From positions 868,001-932,000 of the forward strand of contig NZ_CP159290.1 of assembly GCF_040448685.1 (NCBI RefSeq): a stretch of DNA of 64,000 nt. The letters are read 5' to 3'. Of the stretch, positions 16,276-24,853 are shown piece after piece. Source of the DNA: Cellulosimicrobium sp. ES-005 (GTDB lineage Bacteria > Actinomycetota > Actinomycetes > Actinomycetales > Cellulomonadaceae). The notes under the pieces are model-generated. The model was not told where the DNA came from. It saw only the letters and a list, made by a program, of their open reading frames with translations, and made no database searches. Position 1 is the first letter of the stretch. Every line of letters begins with the position of its first letter. Made by a program: the position numbers and the translations under genes.

Positions 16276-17649
16276 TCAGAGGTCGACGGTCGCGAGGTCG
16301 ACGACCTCGTCGCCGCGCACGACCGCCGCCACGCGCCAGCGGTCGAACGTCGTGCACGGGTGGGAGATGCCGAACCCGACGACGTCGCCCGGGCGGACCT
16401 GGGCGGTCGCGGGGCCGGTCACGTGGCTGGCCCCGGCCTCGCCGGCGTCGAGCGCGAGGTAGAGGTGCTGGTCGTTGAGCGCGGTGACGCGCGTCCCGGC
16501 GAGCTCGCGCGCGGGCAGCCAGCCGTCGTCGGACTGCGTGCGCAGCCACAGCGCGACGGGCAGGTCGATGTCGAACGACACGTCGCGGCGCCCGATGCCG
16601 CAGATCGCGAGACCCGGCTCCGGGACGGACAGCACCTGGCCCCAGACCGTCGCGGCGCTCCGGAGCGGCTCTGCGCCGGGGATGCGGCTCCACGGGTCGG
16701 TGCGCGAGTAGAAGCCGTGGTCGTGCGTGACGTACGCACCCGAGCGGACGACGACGCGGACCTCGACCTCGCGGCCGTCGGCGCCGACGACCGGCCCGGG
16801 CAGCTCGGCGAGCACGACGTCGAGGAACGAGCTGCCGCCCGCCGACAGGACGAGCGGCTCGTCGACGCCCGCGAGGCCCTCGCGCACGAACGTCGCGCCG
16901 AGGTCGCGCAGCCCGTCGCACCACGCGGCGACGGCGGCGAGCTCGTCGTCGGTCGTGCCGCCCGCGACCGAGCCCTCGTACCCGGTGACGCCCAGCAGCC
17001 TCAGACCCGACGCCCGCACCGCGCGCGCGAGGTCGAGCGCGGCCGCGGTGCTGCGCACGCCCGTGCGCCCGCCCGGGACGCCGAGCTCGACGAGCACGCC
17101 GACGCGCGCCCGGACGGCGGCCGGAGCGTCGGCGAGCCCGCGCGCGAGGAGGTCGACGCCGTGCGGCGAGTCCACGCACAGCCACACCTCGTCGGGGGAG
17201 CCGTCGACCACACCGGTCAGGTCGTCGCGCAGCCAGGCGATCTCGCGCGGGTCGAGCAGCTCGTTCGCGAGCAGCACGCGCGGCACGCCCCAGTCCCGCA
17301 CGGTGCGCAGCTGCGACGGCGTCGCGACCGTCGCCCCCCACGCGCCCGCCGTGGCCTGGCGCGCGTAGAGCGCGCGCGACATCGTCGTCTTCACGTGCGG
17401 CGCGTGCTCGACGCCGCGCTCCGCGCACACGCGCGCGACGACGCCGACGTTGTGATCGAGCGTCGCGTCGTCGAGCGTGAGCAGCGGCCAGGAGAACGCG
17501 CCGTCCGTGACGCGCGGCGAGCCCGCGAGCACGTCCGCGACGGTCGCCCGGGCGTCGAGCCGCAACCCCTTGGTCCGGGGCCCGACGACGTCGCCCGCCC
17601 AGGGTCGGTCGGGTGCGGGACGCGCGGCGTCGTCCGTCGTGCCGGTCAT
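16276..17649 (-). CDS. D-serine deaminase/D-threonine aldolase-like PLP enzyme
   Basis: Fold-type III PLP enzyme of 457 residues with an alanine-racemase N-terminal barrel and a D-serine-dehydratase-like C-terminal domain. The Schiff-base lysine is in EHAPHVKTTMSRALY and a metal-binding His-x-Cys is in GFGISHPCTTFDRW, as in the zinc-dependent D-serine dehydratases. Likely role: deaminate or cleave D-amino acids freed by the upstream deacylase. The ATG follows GAGGAGGATCAC. It sits between the deacylase and RidA on the same strand with about 55-nt spacers. Exact substrate undetermined. Confidence 0.88.
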   Translation of the reverse strand: MTGTTDDAARPAPDRPWAGDVVGPRTKGLRLDARATVADVLAGSPRVTDGAFSWPLLTLDDATLDHNVGVVARVCAERGVEHAPHVKTTMSRALYARQATAGAWGATVATPSQLRTVRDWGVPRVLLANELLDPREIAWLRDDLTGVVDGSPDEVWLCVDSPHGVDLLARGLADAPAAVRARVGVLVELGVPGGRTGVRSTAAALDLARAVRASGLRLLGVTGYEGSVAGGTTDDELAAVAAWCDGLRDLGATFVREGLAGVDEPLVLSAGGSSFLDVVLAELPGPVVGADGREVEVRVVVRSGAYVTHDHGFYSRTDPWSRIPGAEPLRSAATVWGQVLSVPEPGLAICGIGRRDVSFDIDLPVALWLRTQSDDGWLPARELAGTRVTALNDQHLYLALDAGEAGASHVTGPATAQVRPGDVVGFGISHPCTTFDRWRVAAVVRGDEVVDLATVDL

Positions 17650-17702
17650 GTGATCCTCCTCGGGGAGTGGGGCTCTCGTGCTGGACGGGGCGGGCAGGCG
17701 GG

Positions 17703-19415
17703 TCACGCCGACCGCACGCCGGTGCCCGGACGCAGCGGCCGGCCCGGCAGGGCGGTAGTGAGCCTGCCGTCGCGCAGGACGGGCACGCCCGCCACGAGCA
17801 CGTCGTCCACGCCGGACGCCGGGCGGCGCGGGTCCTCGTACGTCGCTTCGTCGCGGACCTGGTCGGGGTCGACGAGCGCGAGGTCTGCGACCGCGCCGGG
17901 CACCACCGTGCCGCGCCCGGCGAGGGCGAACCGTGCGGCGGGCCGCGTGGACAGGTGCGTGACGGCGTCGTGCCAGGTCCAGTCCCCGAGCGTACGCACG
18001 TGCTCGGCGAGGAAGCGCGCGAACGCGCCCCACCCGCGCGGGTGGGGTCGGCCGCCGCCTGCGACGGGCGCGTAGATCGCGTCGGACCCGCCGACGTGCG
18101 CGCGGTGGCGTAGCAGGGCACGCACGGAGTCGGGTGAGTTGGTCGGGGGTTGGGCGAACACGCACGAGGCGCGCAGGCGGGTCGCGACGAGCAGGTGCAC
18201 CGCGGTCTGGGCGGGGGTCAGGCCCAGGTGGGCGGCGACGTCGGGCAGGGTCATGCCCTCGGTCCAGGTCAGGTCCTCGGCGGGTCGGGCGTCGGGGGCT
18301 CCGGCGGCGGTGCCGGTGGGGACCGCGGCCATGGTGATGCGGGGCCACAGGTCGGTCAGGGTGGGGAAGTGCTCGCGGTGCAGGCGGTCCAGGACGGCGG
18401 GGTCGGTCAGGGCGGTCACGGTCGCGTCGACGTCGGCGACGGGCAGCCAGGTGGGTAGGGACACCATGGACAGGATGGAGCAGCCGCGCAGGTAGGGGTA
18501 GGAGTCGAAGGTGACGTCCAGGCCCTGGGCGTGGGCGTCCTCGACGTACCCGAGCAGCTCGGCGGCGGGGCCGTGGTAGTGCGAGACGTGGGTCGCGACG
18601 CCCGTCGCGCGCGCGAGGCGCACGAGCTCGGCGAACGCGGGCCCGGCTTTGTCTTCGTAGCCGCGCATGTGCGACACGTGGGGGAGGCCGCGGGCGGCGA
18701 GGATGCTGGTGAGGGCGACGAGCTCGGTCTCGTCGGCGTACGTGGCCGGGACGTACTCCAGGCCGGTCGACATCCCGAGGGCGCCGTCGTCGAGCGCGGT
18801 GGTGAGCAGGGCGCGCATGCGGTCGGTCTCGGCGGGCGTCGCGGGGCGGGCCGCGGGGCCCAGGACCGCGTAGCGGATCGTGCCGTGCGGGGCGAGGTAG
18901 CCGACGTTGACCCGGGTCGTGCGGTCGTAGGTCGCGAGGAGGTCGGCGACGGACCCGCCGCGGAAGGTGGGGTGGGTGCCGTTGATCGCGGCGAAGTACC
19001 CGCTCGCCCAGGCCGCGGCGTCGTGCAGGCCCGACGCCGTCTCGGCGCCCGGGCCGCGTGCCTGGCCCGGGCCGCGTGCCTCGCCCGGGCCGCGGGCCTG
19101 GCCCGGGGCGGGCGAGGGCGCGTAGGACACCCCGTCCTGCCCGACCACGACGCTCGTCACGCCCTGACGCAGCATCGCGAGCTGCACGTCCTCGTCCAGG
19201 ACCGCGGCCTCGCCGTGCACGTGCGCGTCCACGAACCCCGGCAGCACCAGCCGCCCGCCCGCATCGACGATCGCCACGTCCTCGGGCAACGCCCGCGCCC
19301 CGGCCGCAGGGCCGACGCTCTCGACCCGGCCCCCACGGACCGTCACGTCCACGGGGGAGGAGGCCCCGCCGTCGGGTCCGACGAGCCGGGCGCCACGGAC
19401 CACGAGCGCGCTCAC
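17703..19415 (-). CDS. N-acyl-D-amino-acid deacylase (D-aminoacylase family)
   Basis: Zinc amidohydrolase of 570 residues that should free D-amino acids from N-acyl-D-amino acids. Seen: LVLPGFVDAHVHGEA (metal-binding HxH), GVTSVVVGQDG, VGYLAPHGTIRYAVLG, the GMSTGLEYVPA motif typical of D-aminoacylases, LPHVSHMRGYEDKA, VATHVSHYHG and GSDAIY near the C-terminus. An 18-bp triple repeat (19048-19101) inserts an Arg-Gly-Pro-Gly repeat near residue 110. The GTG start overlaps the GH20 stop by 4 nt, so the two are co-translated. Confidence 0.92.
   Translation of the reverse strand: MSALVVRGARLVGPDGGASSPVDVTVRGGRVESVGPAAGARALPEDVAIVDAGGRLVLPGFVDAHVHGEAAVLDEDVQLAMLRQGVTSVVVGQDGVSYAPSPAPGQARGPGEARGPGQARGPGAETASGLHDAAAWASGYFAAINGTHPTFRGGSVADLLATYDRTTRVNVGYLAPHGTIRYAVLGPAARPATPAETDRMRALLTTALDDGALGMSTGLEYVPATYADETELVALTSILAARGLPHVSHMRGYEDKAGPAFAELVRLARATGVATHVSHYHGPAAELLGYVEDAHAQGLDVTFDSYPYLRGCSILSMVSLPTWLPVADVDATVTALTDPAVLDRLHREHFPTLTDLWPRITMAAVPTGTAAGAPDARPAEDLTWTEGMTLPDVAAHLGLTPAQTAVHLLVATRLRASCVFAQPPTNSPDSVRALLRHRAHVGGSDAIYAPVAGGGRPHPRGWGAFARFLAEHVRTLGDWTWHDAVTHLSTRPAARFALAGRGTVVPGAVADLALVDPDQVRDEATYEDPRRPASGVDDVLVAGVPVLRDGRLTTALPGRPLRPGTGVRSA
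19048..19101. repeat. 18-bp triple repeat inside the deacylase gene
   Basis: Three near-identical 18-bp units (19048-19065, 19066-19083, 19084-19101), each starting CCCGGGCCGCG, encode a six-residue QARGPG-type repeat in a surface loop. In-frame copy-number change would be tolerated, so this is a likely length-variable site. Confidence 0.85.
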
Positions 19416-21244
19416 GCGGGGCCTCCCTCGTCCTCGTCGCGGCCCTCGACCCAGCCGCCCACACCGCGCAGGCCGCCCGCGGCGAGCTCGGCCGCGCGGT
19501 CGCGCGGCCAGCCTGCGACGCCCGGGCGAGTCTGCCACGGGTGCGGCCCGTCGAGCGGGCGGTACTCCACGCCGGCCGCGTCGAGGCGTGGCAGGTGATG
19601 CGTCACCAGTCGCTCGCGGAACGCGCGCGACGCGGGCGAGCCGGGGGACCGGTCGGCCTCGGGTGACCACATGACCTCCGCGAACGCCGCGAGGCGCGGG
19701 AACGCGGCGTAGTCGACCCGGCGGGCGGAGTCGAGGTGCTCGGACCAGAGCTCGGCCTGGCCGCCGAGCAGGACGCCCGGCCGGTCGCCGCTCCCGTGGG
19801 GCTCCGAGTCCGCTCGCGAGCCGGCGAGCTCCGACGGCAGCGGCTCGAACGCGTACACGTCGTCGAGGGTCGTGAGGAAGCCGACGGGCACCGGCTCGTC
19901 GGGGGTGTCGCCGCCGCGGTGGTCGAGGTAGACGACCTGCTCCGGGGCCATGACGACGTCGTGGCCCGCGGCGAGCGCGTCCGCCCCGACCGCCCAGCCG
20001 CGCCACGACGTCACGACCACGTCGCGCGGGAGCGCGGGGCCGAACGCCTCGTCCCACACGACCGCGCGGCGCCCGCGCGACGCGACGTGCTCCGCGAGCC
20101 GTGCGAGGAACCAGCCGTGCAGCCCGCCGACGTCGTCGAGGCCGAGCGCCTCGGCGCGCGCCACGATCGTGGGGTTCTCGCGCCACAGCGTCGTCGGCAC
20201 CTCGTCGCCGCCGATCGCGACGAACGGGGCGTCGAACACCTCGAGCACCTCGTCGAGCACGTGCCGGAAGAACGTCAGCGACTCCTCGGACGGGTCGAGC
20301 ACCTCTGTGCTCACCCCCCACGTGGTGCGGACCTCGTGCGGCTGCTTGCGCGTGCCGAGCTCCGGGTACGCCGCCACGGCGGCCTCGACGTGACCCGGGG
20401 CGTCGATCTCCGGCACGACGGTCACGCCGCGCTCGCGCGCGTACGCGACGATCTCGCGCAGGTCGTCCTGCGTGTAGAAGCCGCCGTGCGGGCGGCCGTC
20501 GAAGACGCCGGCGCGCCACGTGCCGACGCCCGACTCGCTGCGCCACGCCCCGACCTCGGTGAGCCGGGGGTAGCGCGCGATCTCCATGCGCCAGCCCTGG
20601 TCGTCGGTGAGGTGGAGCTGCAGCACGTTGAGCCGGTGCGCGGCGGCGAGGTCGACGAACCGCAGGACGTCGGCCTTGGGCAGGAAGTGGCGCGCGACGT
20701 CGAGCAGCACGCCGCGCCAGGCGAACCGGGGGTGGTCGGTGATCGTGACGTGCGGGAGGGCGAGCGTCGGCGTGGCGGCGGCGTCGGCCGGGGCGCGGCG
20801 GAACGCGCCCGGGCCGGCGAGCTGGCGGAGCGTCTGCGCGGCGGCGTGGGCGCCGTCGAGGTCGCCGGCGTCGACGCGGACCCCGGCGGCGTCGACCGTG
20901 AGGCGGTAGCCCGACGGCGGCAGGTCGCCGTCGAGCCCGAACCTCACCACGGGAGGGGCGTCGGAGGGCGCTGGTGCCGTGCGGTCGACCGGGAGCGGGG
21001 TCGGGGGCCCGACGGGGAGAGGGGTCGAGGGACCGGCCGGCACGAGATCGAGGCCGAAGGCGTCCTCGGTCGTCCGGCGCCACCAGCGGGCGGCGGCGCG
21101 CAGCGCCGGGTCCGCGACGACCCGCGTCCCGTCGAGGATCGCCGTCGTCCCTGCGCCGGGCGTCAGCGCCACCGGAGCAGGGAGGATCCCGAAGGGGTCC
21201 GTGATGGGCTCGGGGCGTGGCGCGGGCACCTTTTGAAAGGACAC
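19412..21244 (-). CDS. Beta-N-acetylhexosaminidase, GH20
   Basis: Removes terminal N-acetyl-glucosamine (or galactosamine) from chitin oligomers, muropeptides or glycans. The 610-residue protein has a GH20b-type N-terminal domain (about 20-150) and the barrel: RFAWRGVLLDVARHF, LNVLQLHLTDDQGWRMEI, PEIDAPGH and the catalytic Asp-Glu pair in FVAIGGDEVPTT. There is no signal peptide, so it probably acts in the cytoplasm on imported sugars. It is the first gene of the operon with the deacylase, the PLP enzyme and RidA. The GTG start follows a TAGGCT box by 6 nt. Confidence 0.94.
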   Translation of the reverse strand: MSFQKVPAPRPEPITDPFGILPAPVALTPGAGTTAILDGTRVVADPALRAAARWWRRTTEDAFGLDLVPAGPSTPLPVGPPTPLPVDRTAPAPSDAPPVVRFGLDGDLPPSGYRLTVDAAGVRVDAGDLDGAHAAAQTLRQLAGPGAFRRAPADAAATPTLALPHVTITDHPRFAWRGVLLDVARHFLPKADVLRFVDLAAAHRLNVLQLHLTDDQGWRMEIARYPRLTEVGAWRSESGVGTWRAGVFDGRPHGGFYTQDDLREIVAYARERGVTVVPEIDAPGHVEAAVAAYPELGTRKQPHEVRTTWGVSTEVLDPSEESLTFFRHVLDEVLEVFDAPFVAIGGDEVPTTLWRENPTIVARAEALGLDDVGGLHGWFLARLAEHVASRGRRAVVWDEAFGPALPRDVVVTSWRGWAVGADALAAGHDVVMAPEQVVYLDHRGGDTPDEPVPVGFLTTLDDVYAFEPLPSELAGSRADSEPHGSGDRPGVLLGGQAELWSEHLDSARRVDYAAFPRLAAFAEVMWSPEADRSPGSPASRAFRERLVTHHLPRLDAAGVEYRPLDGPHPWQTRPGVAGWPRDRAAELAAGGLRGVGGWVEGRDEDEGGPA

Positions 21245-21250
21245 CGAACG

Positions 21251-21256
21251 AGCCTA
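21251..21256 (-). promoter_or_regulatory. -10 box TAGGCT, leaderless start of the salvage operon
   Basis: On the minus strand TAGGCT ends 6 nt before the GTG at 21244. It defines the start of the GH20-deacylase-deaminase-ridA transcript. Confidence 0.6.
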
Positions 21257-21348
21257 GCCGCAACCCCCGCCGACTCCCCACCCCCCCCACTCCCCCACCC
21301 GCGCCGCCCCCACCCCCGTCCGGCCCCGACCACGCCCCGACCCCGCGC

Positions 21349-21403
21349 CGAGCACGACATGGCGGTCGGTATGAGCGCCAGAACGACCGTCATGTCGTGT
21401 TCG
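21349..21403. repeat. Palindromic element, copy 1 (55 nt)
   Basis: Arms of 21 nt around a 13-nt loop; left arm starts CGAGCACGACATG, right arm ends CATGTCGTGTTCG. One terminal mismatch and two G-T pairs. It lies in the spacer between divergently transcribed genes (GH20 and LacI), so it cannot be a terminator for either. See copies at 28465 and 31820. Confidence 0.85.
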
Positions 21404-21445
21404 GCAGAGGCGGGGGGCGGCGCGGAGCCGCGCGAACCGTCTTGA

Positions 21446-21490
21446 CGCAAGCGTGCGTTCGGGTGGGCCGGAATCACGCAAGCGGCTTGC
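21446..21490. promoter_or_regulatory. Putative LacI operators: CGCAAGCG repeats and a 13-bp palindrome
   Basis: CGCAAGCG occurs at 21446-21453 and 21477-21484, 31 bp apart (about three helix turns). The second is part of a perfect palindrome GCAAGC-G-GCTTGC (21478-21490), 10 bp before the -10 box of the LacI gene. The same half-site recurs at 22736-22743 before the GH13 gene. Confidence 0.5.
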
Positions 21491-21499
21491 AATGGCGCG

Positions 21500-21505
21500 T
21501 ATAGT
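21500..21505 (+). promoter_or_regulatory. -10 box TATAGT, leaderless start of LacI gene
   Basis: TATAGT ends 7 nt before the ATG at 21513. It excludes the longer upstream reading frame beginning at 21453. Confidence 0.6.
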
Positions 21506-21512
21506 CGACGGC

Positions 21513-22544
21513 ATGTCGAGACGTCTGGCGGAGGTCGCCACCAAGGTCGGTGTCAGCGAGGCCACGGTGAGCCGCGTGCTCAACGGGAAGCCCGGCGTGT
21601 CGCAGGCGACGCGCGACGCGGTGCTCACCGCGCTCGACGTGCTCGGCTACGAGCGGCCGACCAAGCTGCGCGGCGAGCGCGGGCGCCTCGTGGGGCTCGT
21701 GCTCCCCGAGCTCGTCAACCCGATCTTCCCGGCGTTCGCCGAGGTCATCGGCGGCGCGCTCGCGCAGCAGGGCTTCACGCCGGTGCTGTGCACGCGGACC
21801 GCGGGCGGCGTGACGGAGGCCGAGTACATCGACCTGCTCCTGGGGCAGCACGTGTCGGGCGTGATCTTCGCGGGCGGCTTCTACGCCGAGCGCCTGGCCG
21901 ACCACGCGCACTTCCGCCGCCTCGAGAAGCTCGGCCTGCCGGTGGTGCTCATGAACGCCTCGATCGAGGACCTCGACTTCCCCCGCGTCTCGTGCGACGA
22001 CCTCGTCGCGATGAACCAGGCGCTCGGCCACGTGCTCTCGCTCGGCCACGAGAAGGTCGGCCTGCTGCTCGGGCCGGCGGACCACGTGCCGTCCGAGCGC
22101 AAGCTCGCCGCGGCGCAGGCGTTCGCCGAGCGGCAGGGCCACGTGCTCGACCCGGCGCTCGTCGTGCACAGCCAGTACTCGCTCGAGAGCGGGCAGGCCG
22201 CGGCGAACCGGCTGCTCGAGGCCGGCGCGACGGCGATCGTCTGCGCGAGCGACCCGCTCGCCCTGGGCGCCGTCCGCGCGGTGCGGCGTGCCGGTCTCGA
22301 CGTGCCGAGCGACGTCTCCGTCGTCGGCTACGACGACTCGAACCTCATGAACTCCACCGACCCGGCGCTGACGACGGTCCGCCAGCCCATCGAGCCGATG
22401 GGCCGGGCCGCCGTCGACCTGCTCGCGAGCATGATCGCCGGCGCCGACGTCTCGCGCGACGAGCTCCTGTTCGAGCCCGAGCTCGTCGTGCGCGGCTCGA
22501 CCGCCGCCGCGCACGCCGCCGGCCGCGAGGCCACCTCCTCCTAG
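21513..22544 (+). CDS. LacI family regulator, probably of the alpha-glucoside operon
   Basis: DNA-binding repressor of 343 residues: N-terminal HTH (LAEVATKVGVSEATVSRVLNGKPGVS), hinge helix, then a periplasmic-binding-protein-like core (LVGLVLPELVNPIFPAFAEVIGGAL, SVVGYDDSNLMNSTDPALTTVRQPIEPMGRAAVDLL). It is followed on the same strand by the GH13 alpha-glucosidase and a sugar ABC transporter, so maltose, trehalose or related alpha-glucosides are the likely effectors. Shared CGCAAGCG half-sites before this gene and before the GH13 gene support control of both. Target assignment is inference. Confidence 0.92.
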   Translation: MSRRLAEVATKVGVSEATVSRVLNGKPGVSQATRDAVLTALDVLGYERPTKLRGERGRLVGLVLPELVNPIFPAFAEVIGGALAQQGFTPVLCTRTAGGVTEAEYIDLLLGQHVSGVIFAGGFYAERLADHAHFRRLEKLGLPVVLMNASIEDLDFPRVSCDDLVAMNQALGHVLSLGHEKVGLLLGPADHVPSERKLAAAQAFAERQGHVLDPALVVHSQYSLESGQAAANRLLEAGATAIVCASDPLALGAVRAVRRAGLDVPSDVSVVGYDDSNLMNSTDPALTTVRQPIEPMGRAAVDLLASMIAGADVSRDELLFEPELVVRGSTAAAHAAGREATSS

Positions 22545-22628
22545 CCTGCACCCCACCCCTCCAGGGCCTCGGCCCGGCCGCTCGCGCGCCGGCCCGGGGC
22601 CCTCGTCGTCGTGCCCTCGCGTCGACGT

Positions 22629-22684
22629 CGAACCCGGGATCTCTCCTGACCCGTGCTCGTGCGTGGGGAGAGAGCCCGGGTTCG
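22629..22684. repeat. Palindromic element, copy 2 (56 nt)
   Basis: Arms of 18 nt around a 20-nt loop; left arm starts CGAACCCGGGATC, right arm ends GCCCGGGTTCG. The only arm mismatch is A-G at position 11 from the left end (left A opposite right G). It lies between the LacI stop and the GH13 promoter. Confidence 0.85.
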
Positions 22685-22731
22685 GCGCCGGCGGGACGCG
22701 TCGTCGGCGCGGGCGGGCTCCCGCGAGGAGG

Positions 22732-22784
22732 GCTTCGCAAGCGGGCGTAGGTCTCTCGACGTCGAGAGATAGCGTTTCGATAAC
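22732..22784. promoter_or_regulatory. Operator cluster upstream of the GH13 promoter
   Basis: Three symmetric sites: GCTT-CGC-AAGC (22732-22742, containing the CGCAAGCG half-site shared with the LacI promoter), a perfect 18-bp palindrome TCTCTCGACGTCGAGAGA (22752-22769), and CGTT-N5-AACG (22772-22784). All lie just upstream of the -35 box. Which protein binds each is unknown; one is probably the adjacent LacI. Confidence 0.5.
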
Positions 22785-22799
22785 GGTGCTGTCGGATTC

Positions 22800-22828
22800 T
22801 TGCGCGCATCCTGTCGTCTAGTTACAGT
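22800..22828 (+). promoter_or_regulatory. Sigma-70-type promoter of the alpha-glucoside operon
   Basis: -35 TTGCGC (22800-22805), 17-bp spacer, -10 TACAGT (22823-22828). The transcript would start near 22835, leaving a leader of about 135 nt before the GTG at 22970. The 425-bp spacer 22545-22969 otherwise holds only palindromic element copy 2 and the operators. Confidence 0.6.
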
Positions 22829-22969
22829 CGTCCACGACGGCGCGGTCGGGCACCCGGTGCACGACGGCCGTCCCGGGGACCCACCCGGTCGGAACGGACG
22901 CAGTGCGCAGCAGCAGGCGAGGCACGGACCCACGGACGTGCAGCCCACGAACTCACGGAAGAGGACGCG

Positions 22970-24730
22970 GTGAGCAACGATCACCCCCGAGTCGCCGACG
23001 GCGAACCCACCCCCGACGCGACCCTCGCGCAGGCGGTGCGGGAGCCGGGGGCGGCGTCGCCCGACTGGTGGCGCAGCGCCGTGATCTACCAGGTGTACGT
23101 GCGCAGCTTCGCGGACGGGAACGGCGACGGCACGGGCGACCTCGCGGGCGTTCGCCAGCACCTCACCTACCTGCGCGACCTCGGCGTCGACGCGATCTGG
23201 TTCACCCCCTGGTACGTGTCGCCGCTCGCCGACGGCGGCTACGACGTCGCGGACTACCGCGCGATCGACCCCCAGTTCGGATCGCTCGCCGAGGCGGAGC
23301 AGCTCATCGCGGAGGCGCGCGAGCTCGGCATCCGCACGATCATCGACGTCGTCCCCAACCACGTCTCGTCCGAGCACGAGTGGTTCAAGGCCGCCCTCGC
23401 CGCCGGCCCCGGGTCGCCCGAGCGCGAGCGCTTCTGGTTCCACCCGGGCAAGGGCGAGGACGGGTCCCAGATCCCGACGCGCTGGGTCTCGGAGTTCCAG
23501 GGCAGCACGTGGACGCGCACGACGAACCCCGACGGCACGCCCGGCGAGTGGTACCTGCACGTGTTCGCTCCCGAGCAGCCGGACCTCAACTGGAACCACC
23601 CCGACGTGCGCCGCGAGCACGAGGACATCCTGCGGTTCTGGTTCGACCGCGGCGCCGCGGGCATCCGCATCGACTCGGCGGCCCAGCTCGTCAAGGACCC
23701 GGCGCTGCCCGAGGTCCCGGCCCACCCCGGCCCGGGCGAGCACCCGCACGTCGACCGCGACGAGCTCCACGACATCTACCGCGGCTGGCGCGCCGTCGCG
23801 GACTCCTACGAGGAGCCCCGCGTGCTCGTGGGCGAGGTGTGGCTCGCGGACCGTGCCCGGTTCGCCCAGTACCTGCGCCCGGACGAGATGCACACGGCGT
23901 TCAACTTCGACTTCATGGCGCGCCCGTGGGACGCGAAGGCGCTGCGCGAGTCCGTGCAGACGACGCTCGACGCGCACGCCCCGGTCGCGGCGCCCGCGAC
24001 GTGGGTGCTCTCGAACCACGACGTCACGCGCCCGGTGACGCGGTACGGCCGCGAGGACAGCTCGTTCGCGTTCGCGACCAAGCGCTTCGGCACGCCGACG
24101 GACCTGGAGACCGGGCGCCGTCGGGCCCGCGCCGCCGCGCTGCTCTCCGCCGCGCTGCCCGGCTCGCTCTACCTCTACCAGGGCGACGAGCTGGGGCTTC
24201 CCGAGGTCGAGGACCTGCCGCTCGACGCGATCCAGGACCCCATGCACTTCCGCTCCGACGGCGTCGACCCCGGCCGCGACGGCTGCCGCGTCCCGCTCCC
24301 GTGGACGCGTGGCGGCACGAGCAACGGGTTCGGGCCCGACGGCGGCGCGCGGCCCTGGCTGCCCCAGCCCGCGGGCTGGGGGGAGCTCTCGGTCGAGGCG
24401 CAGGCCGACGACGAGACGTCGATGCTCGCGCTCTACCGCCGCGTCCTCGCGACGCGGCGCGCCGAGCCCGCGCTGCACGGCGAGGCGTTCCGCTGGCTCG
24501 ACTCCCTGGGAGGGGTCGCGCTCGGCGACGACGTGCTCGCGTTCGTCCGCGAGGACACCCGCGGCGACGACGACCGCGCGGTCACGTGCGTCGTCAACCT
24601 CGGGGCCGAGGACGTGCCGCTGCCCGCGGACGCCGAGGTCCTCCTCCACAGCGGCACCTCGCACGGGGCGGACGTGTCGGAGCCACCGACGCGCCTCGCC
24701 CCCGACACCGCGGTCTGGCTGCGCGCATGA
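22970..24730 (+). CDS. GH13 alpha-glucosidase (oligo-1,6/maltase type)
   Basis: Hydrolyses alpha-glucosides to glucose inside the cell. The 586-residue protein shows the GH13 conserved regions: DVVPNHVSSEH, GIRIDSAAQ (nucleophile Asp), VLVGEVWL (acid/base Glu) and WVLSNHDVTR. The QVYVRSFADGNGDGTGDLAG start and the absence of a signal peptide fit cytoplasmic alpha-glucosidases (GH13_30/31-like). A C-terminal beta domain ends the protein. The GTG follows GAGG. As the first gene of the transporter operon, it would process the imported sugar. Confidence 0.94.
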   Translation: MSNDHPRVADGEPTPDATLAQAVREPGAASPDWWRSAVIYQVYVRSFADGNGDGTGDLAGVRQHLTYLRDLGVDAIWFTPWYVSPLADGGYDVADYRAIDPQFGSLAEAEQLIAEARELGIRTIIDVVPNHVSSEHEWFKAALAAGPGSPERERFWFHPGKGEDGSQIPTRWVSEFQGSTWTRTTNPDGTPGEWYLHVFAPEQPDLNWNHPDVRREHEDILRFWFDRGAAGIRIDSAAQLVKDPALPEVPAHPGPGEHPHVDRDELHDIYRGWRAVADSYEEPRVLVGEVWLADRARFAQYLRPDEMHTAFNFDFMARPWDAKALRESVQTTLDAHAPVAAPATWVLSNHDVTRPVTRYGREDSSFAFATKRFGTPTDLETGRRRARAAALLSAALPGSLYLYQGDELGLPEVEDLPLDAIQDPMHFRSDGVDPGRDGCRVPLPWTRGGTSNGFGPDGGARPWLPQPAGWGELSVEAQADDETSMLALYRRVLATRRAEPALHGEAFRWLDSLGGVALGDDVLAFVREDTRGDDDRAVTCVVNLGAEDVPLPADAEVLLHSGTSHGADVSEPPTRLAPDTAVWLRA

Positions 24731-24853
24731 CACCGCGCACGGGCCGGCACGCGGCCTGACCGCCACCAGTCCCCGGGCCGCGAGCCGGTCGGCCCGGACA
24801 CCCAGCACCCACCCAGCACACCCAACCAGCACCACCGGAACACAGGAGTGACG

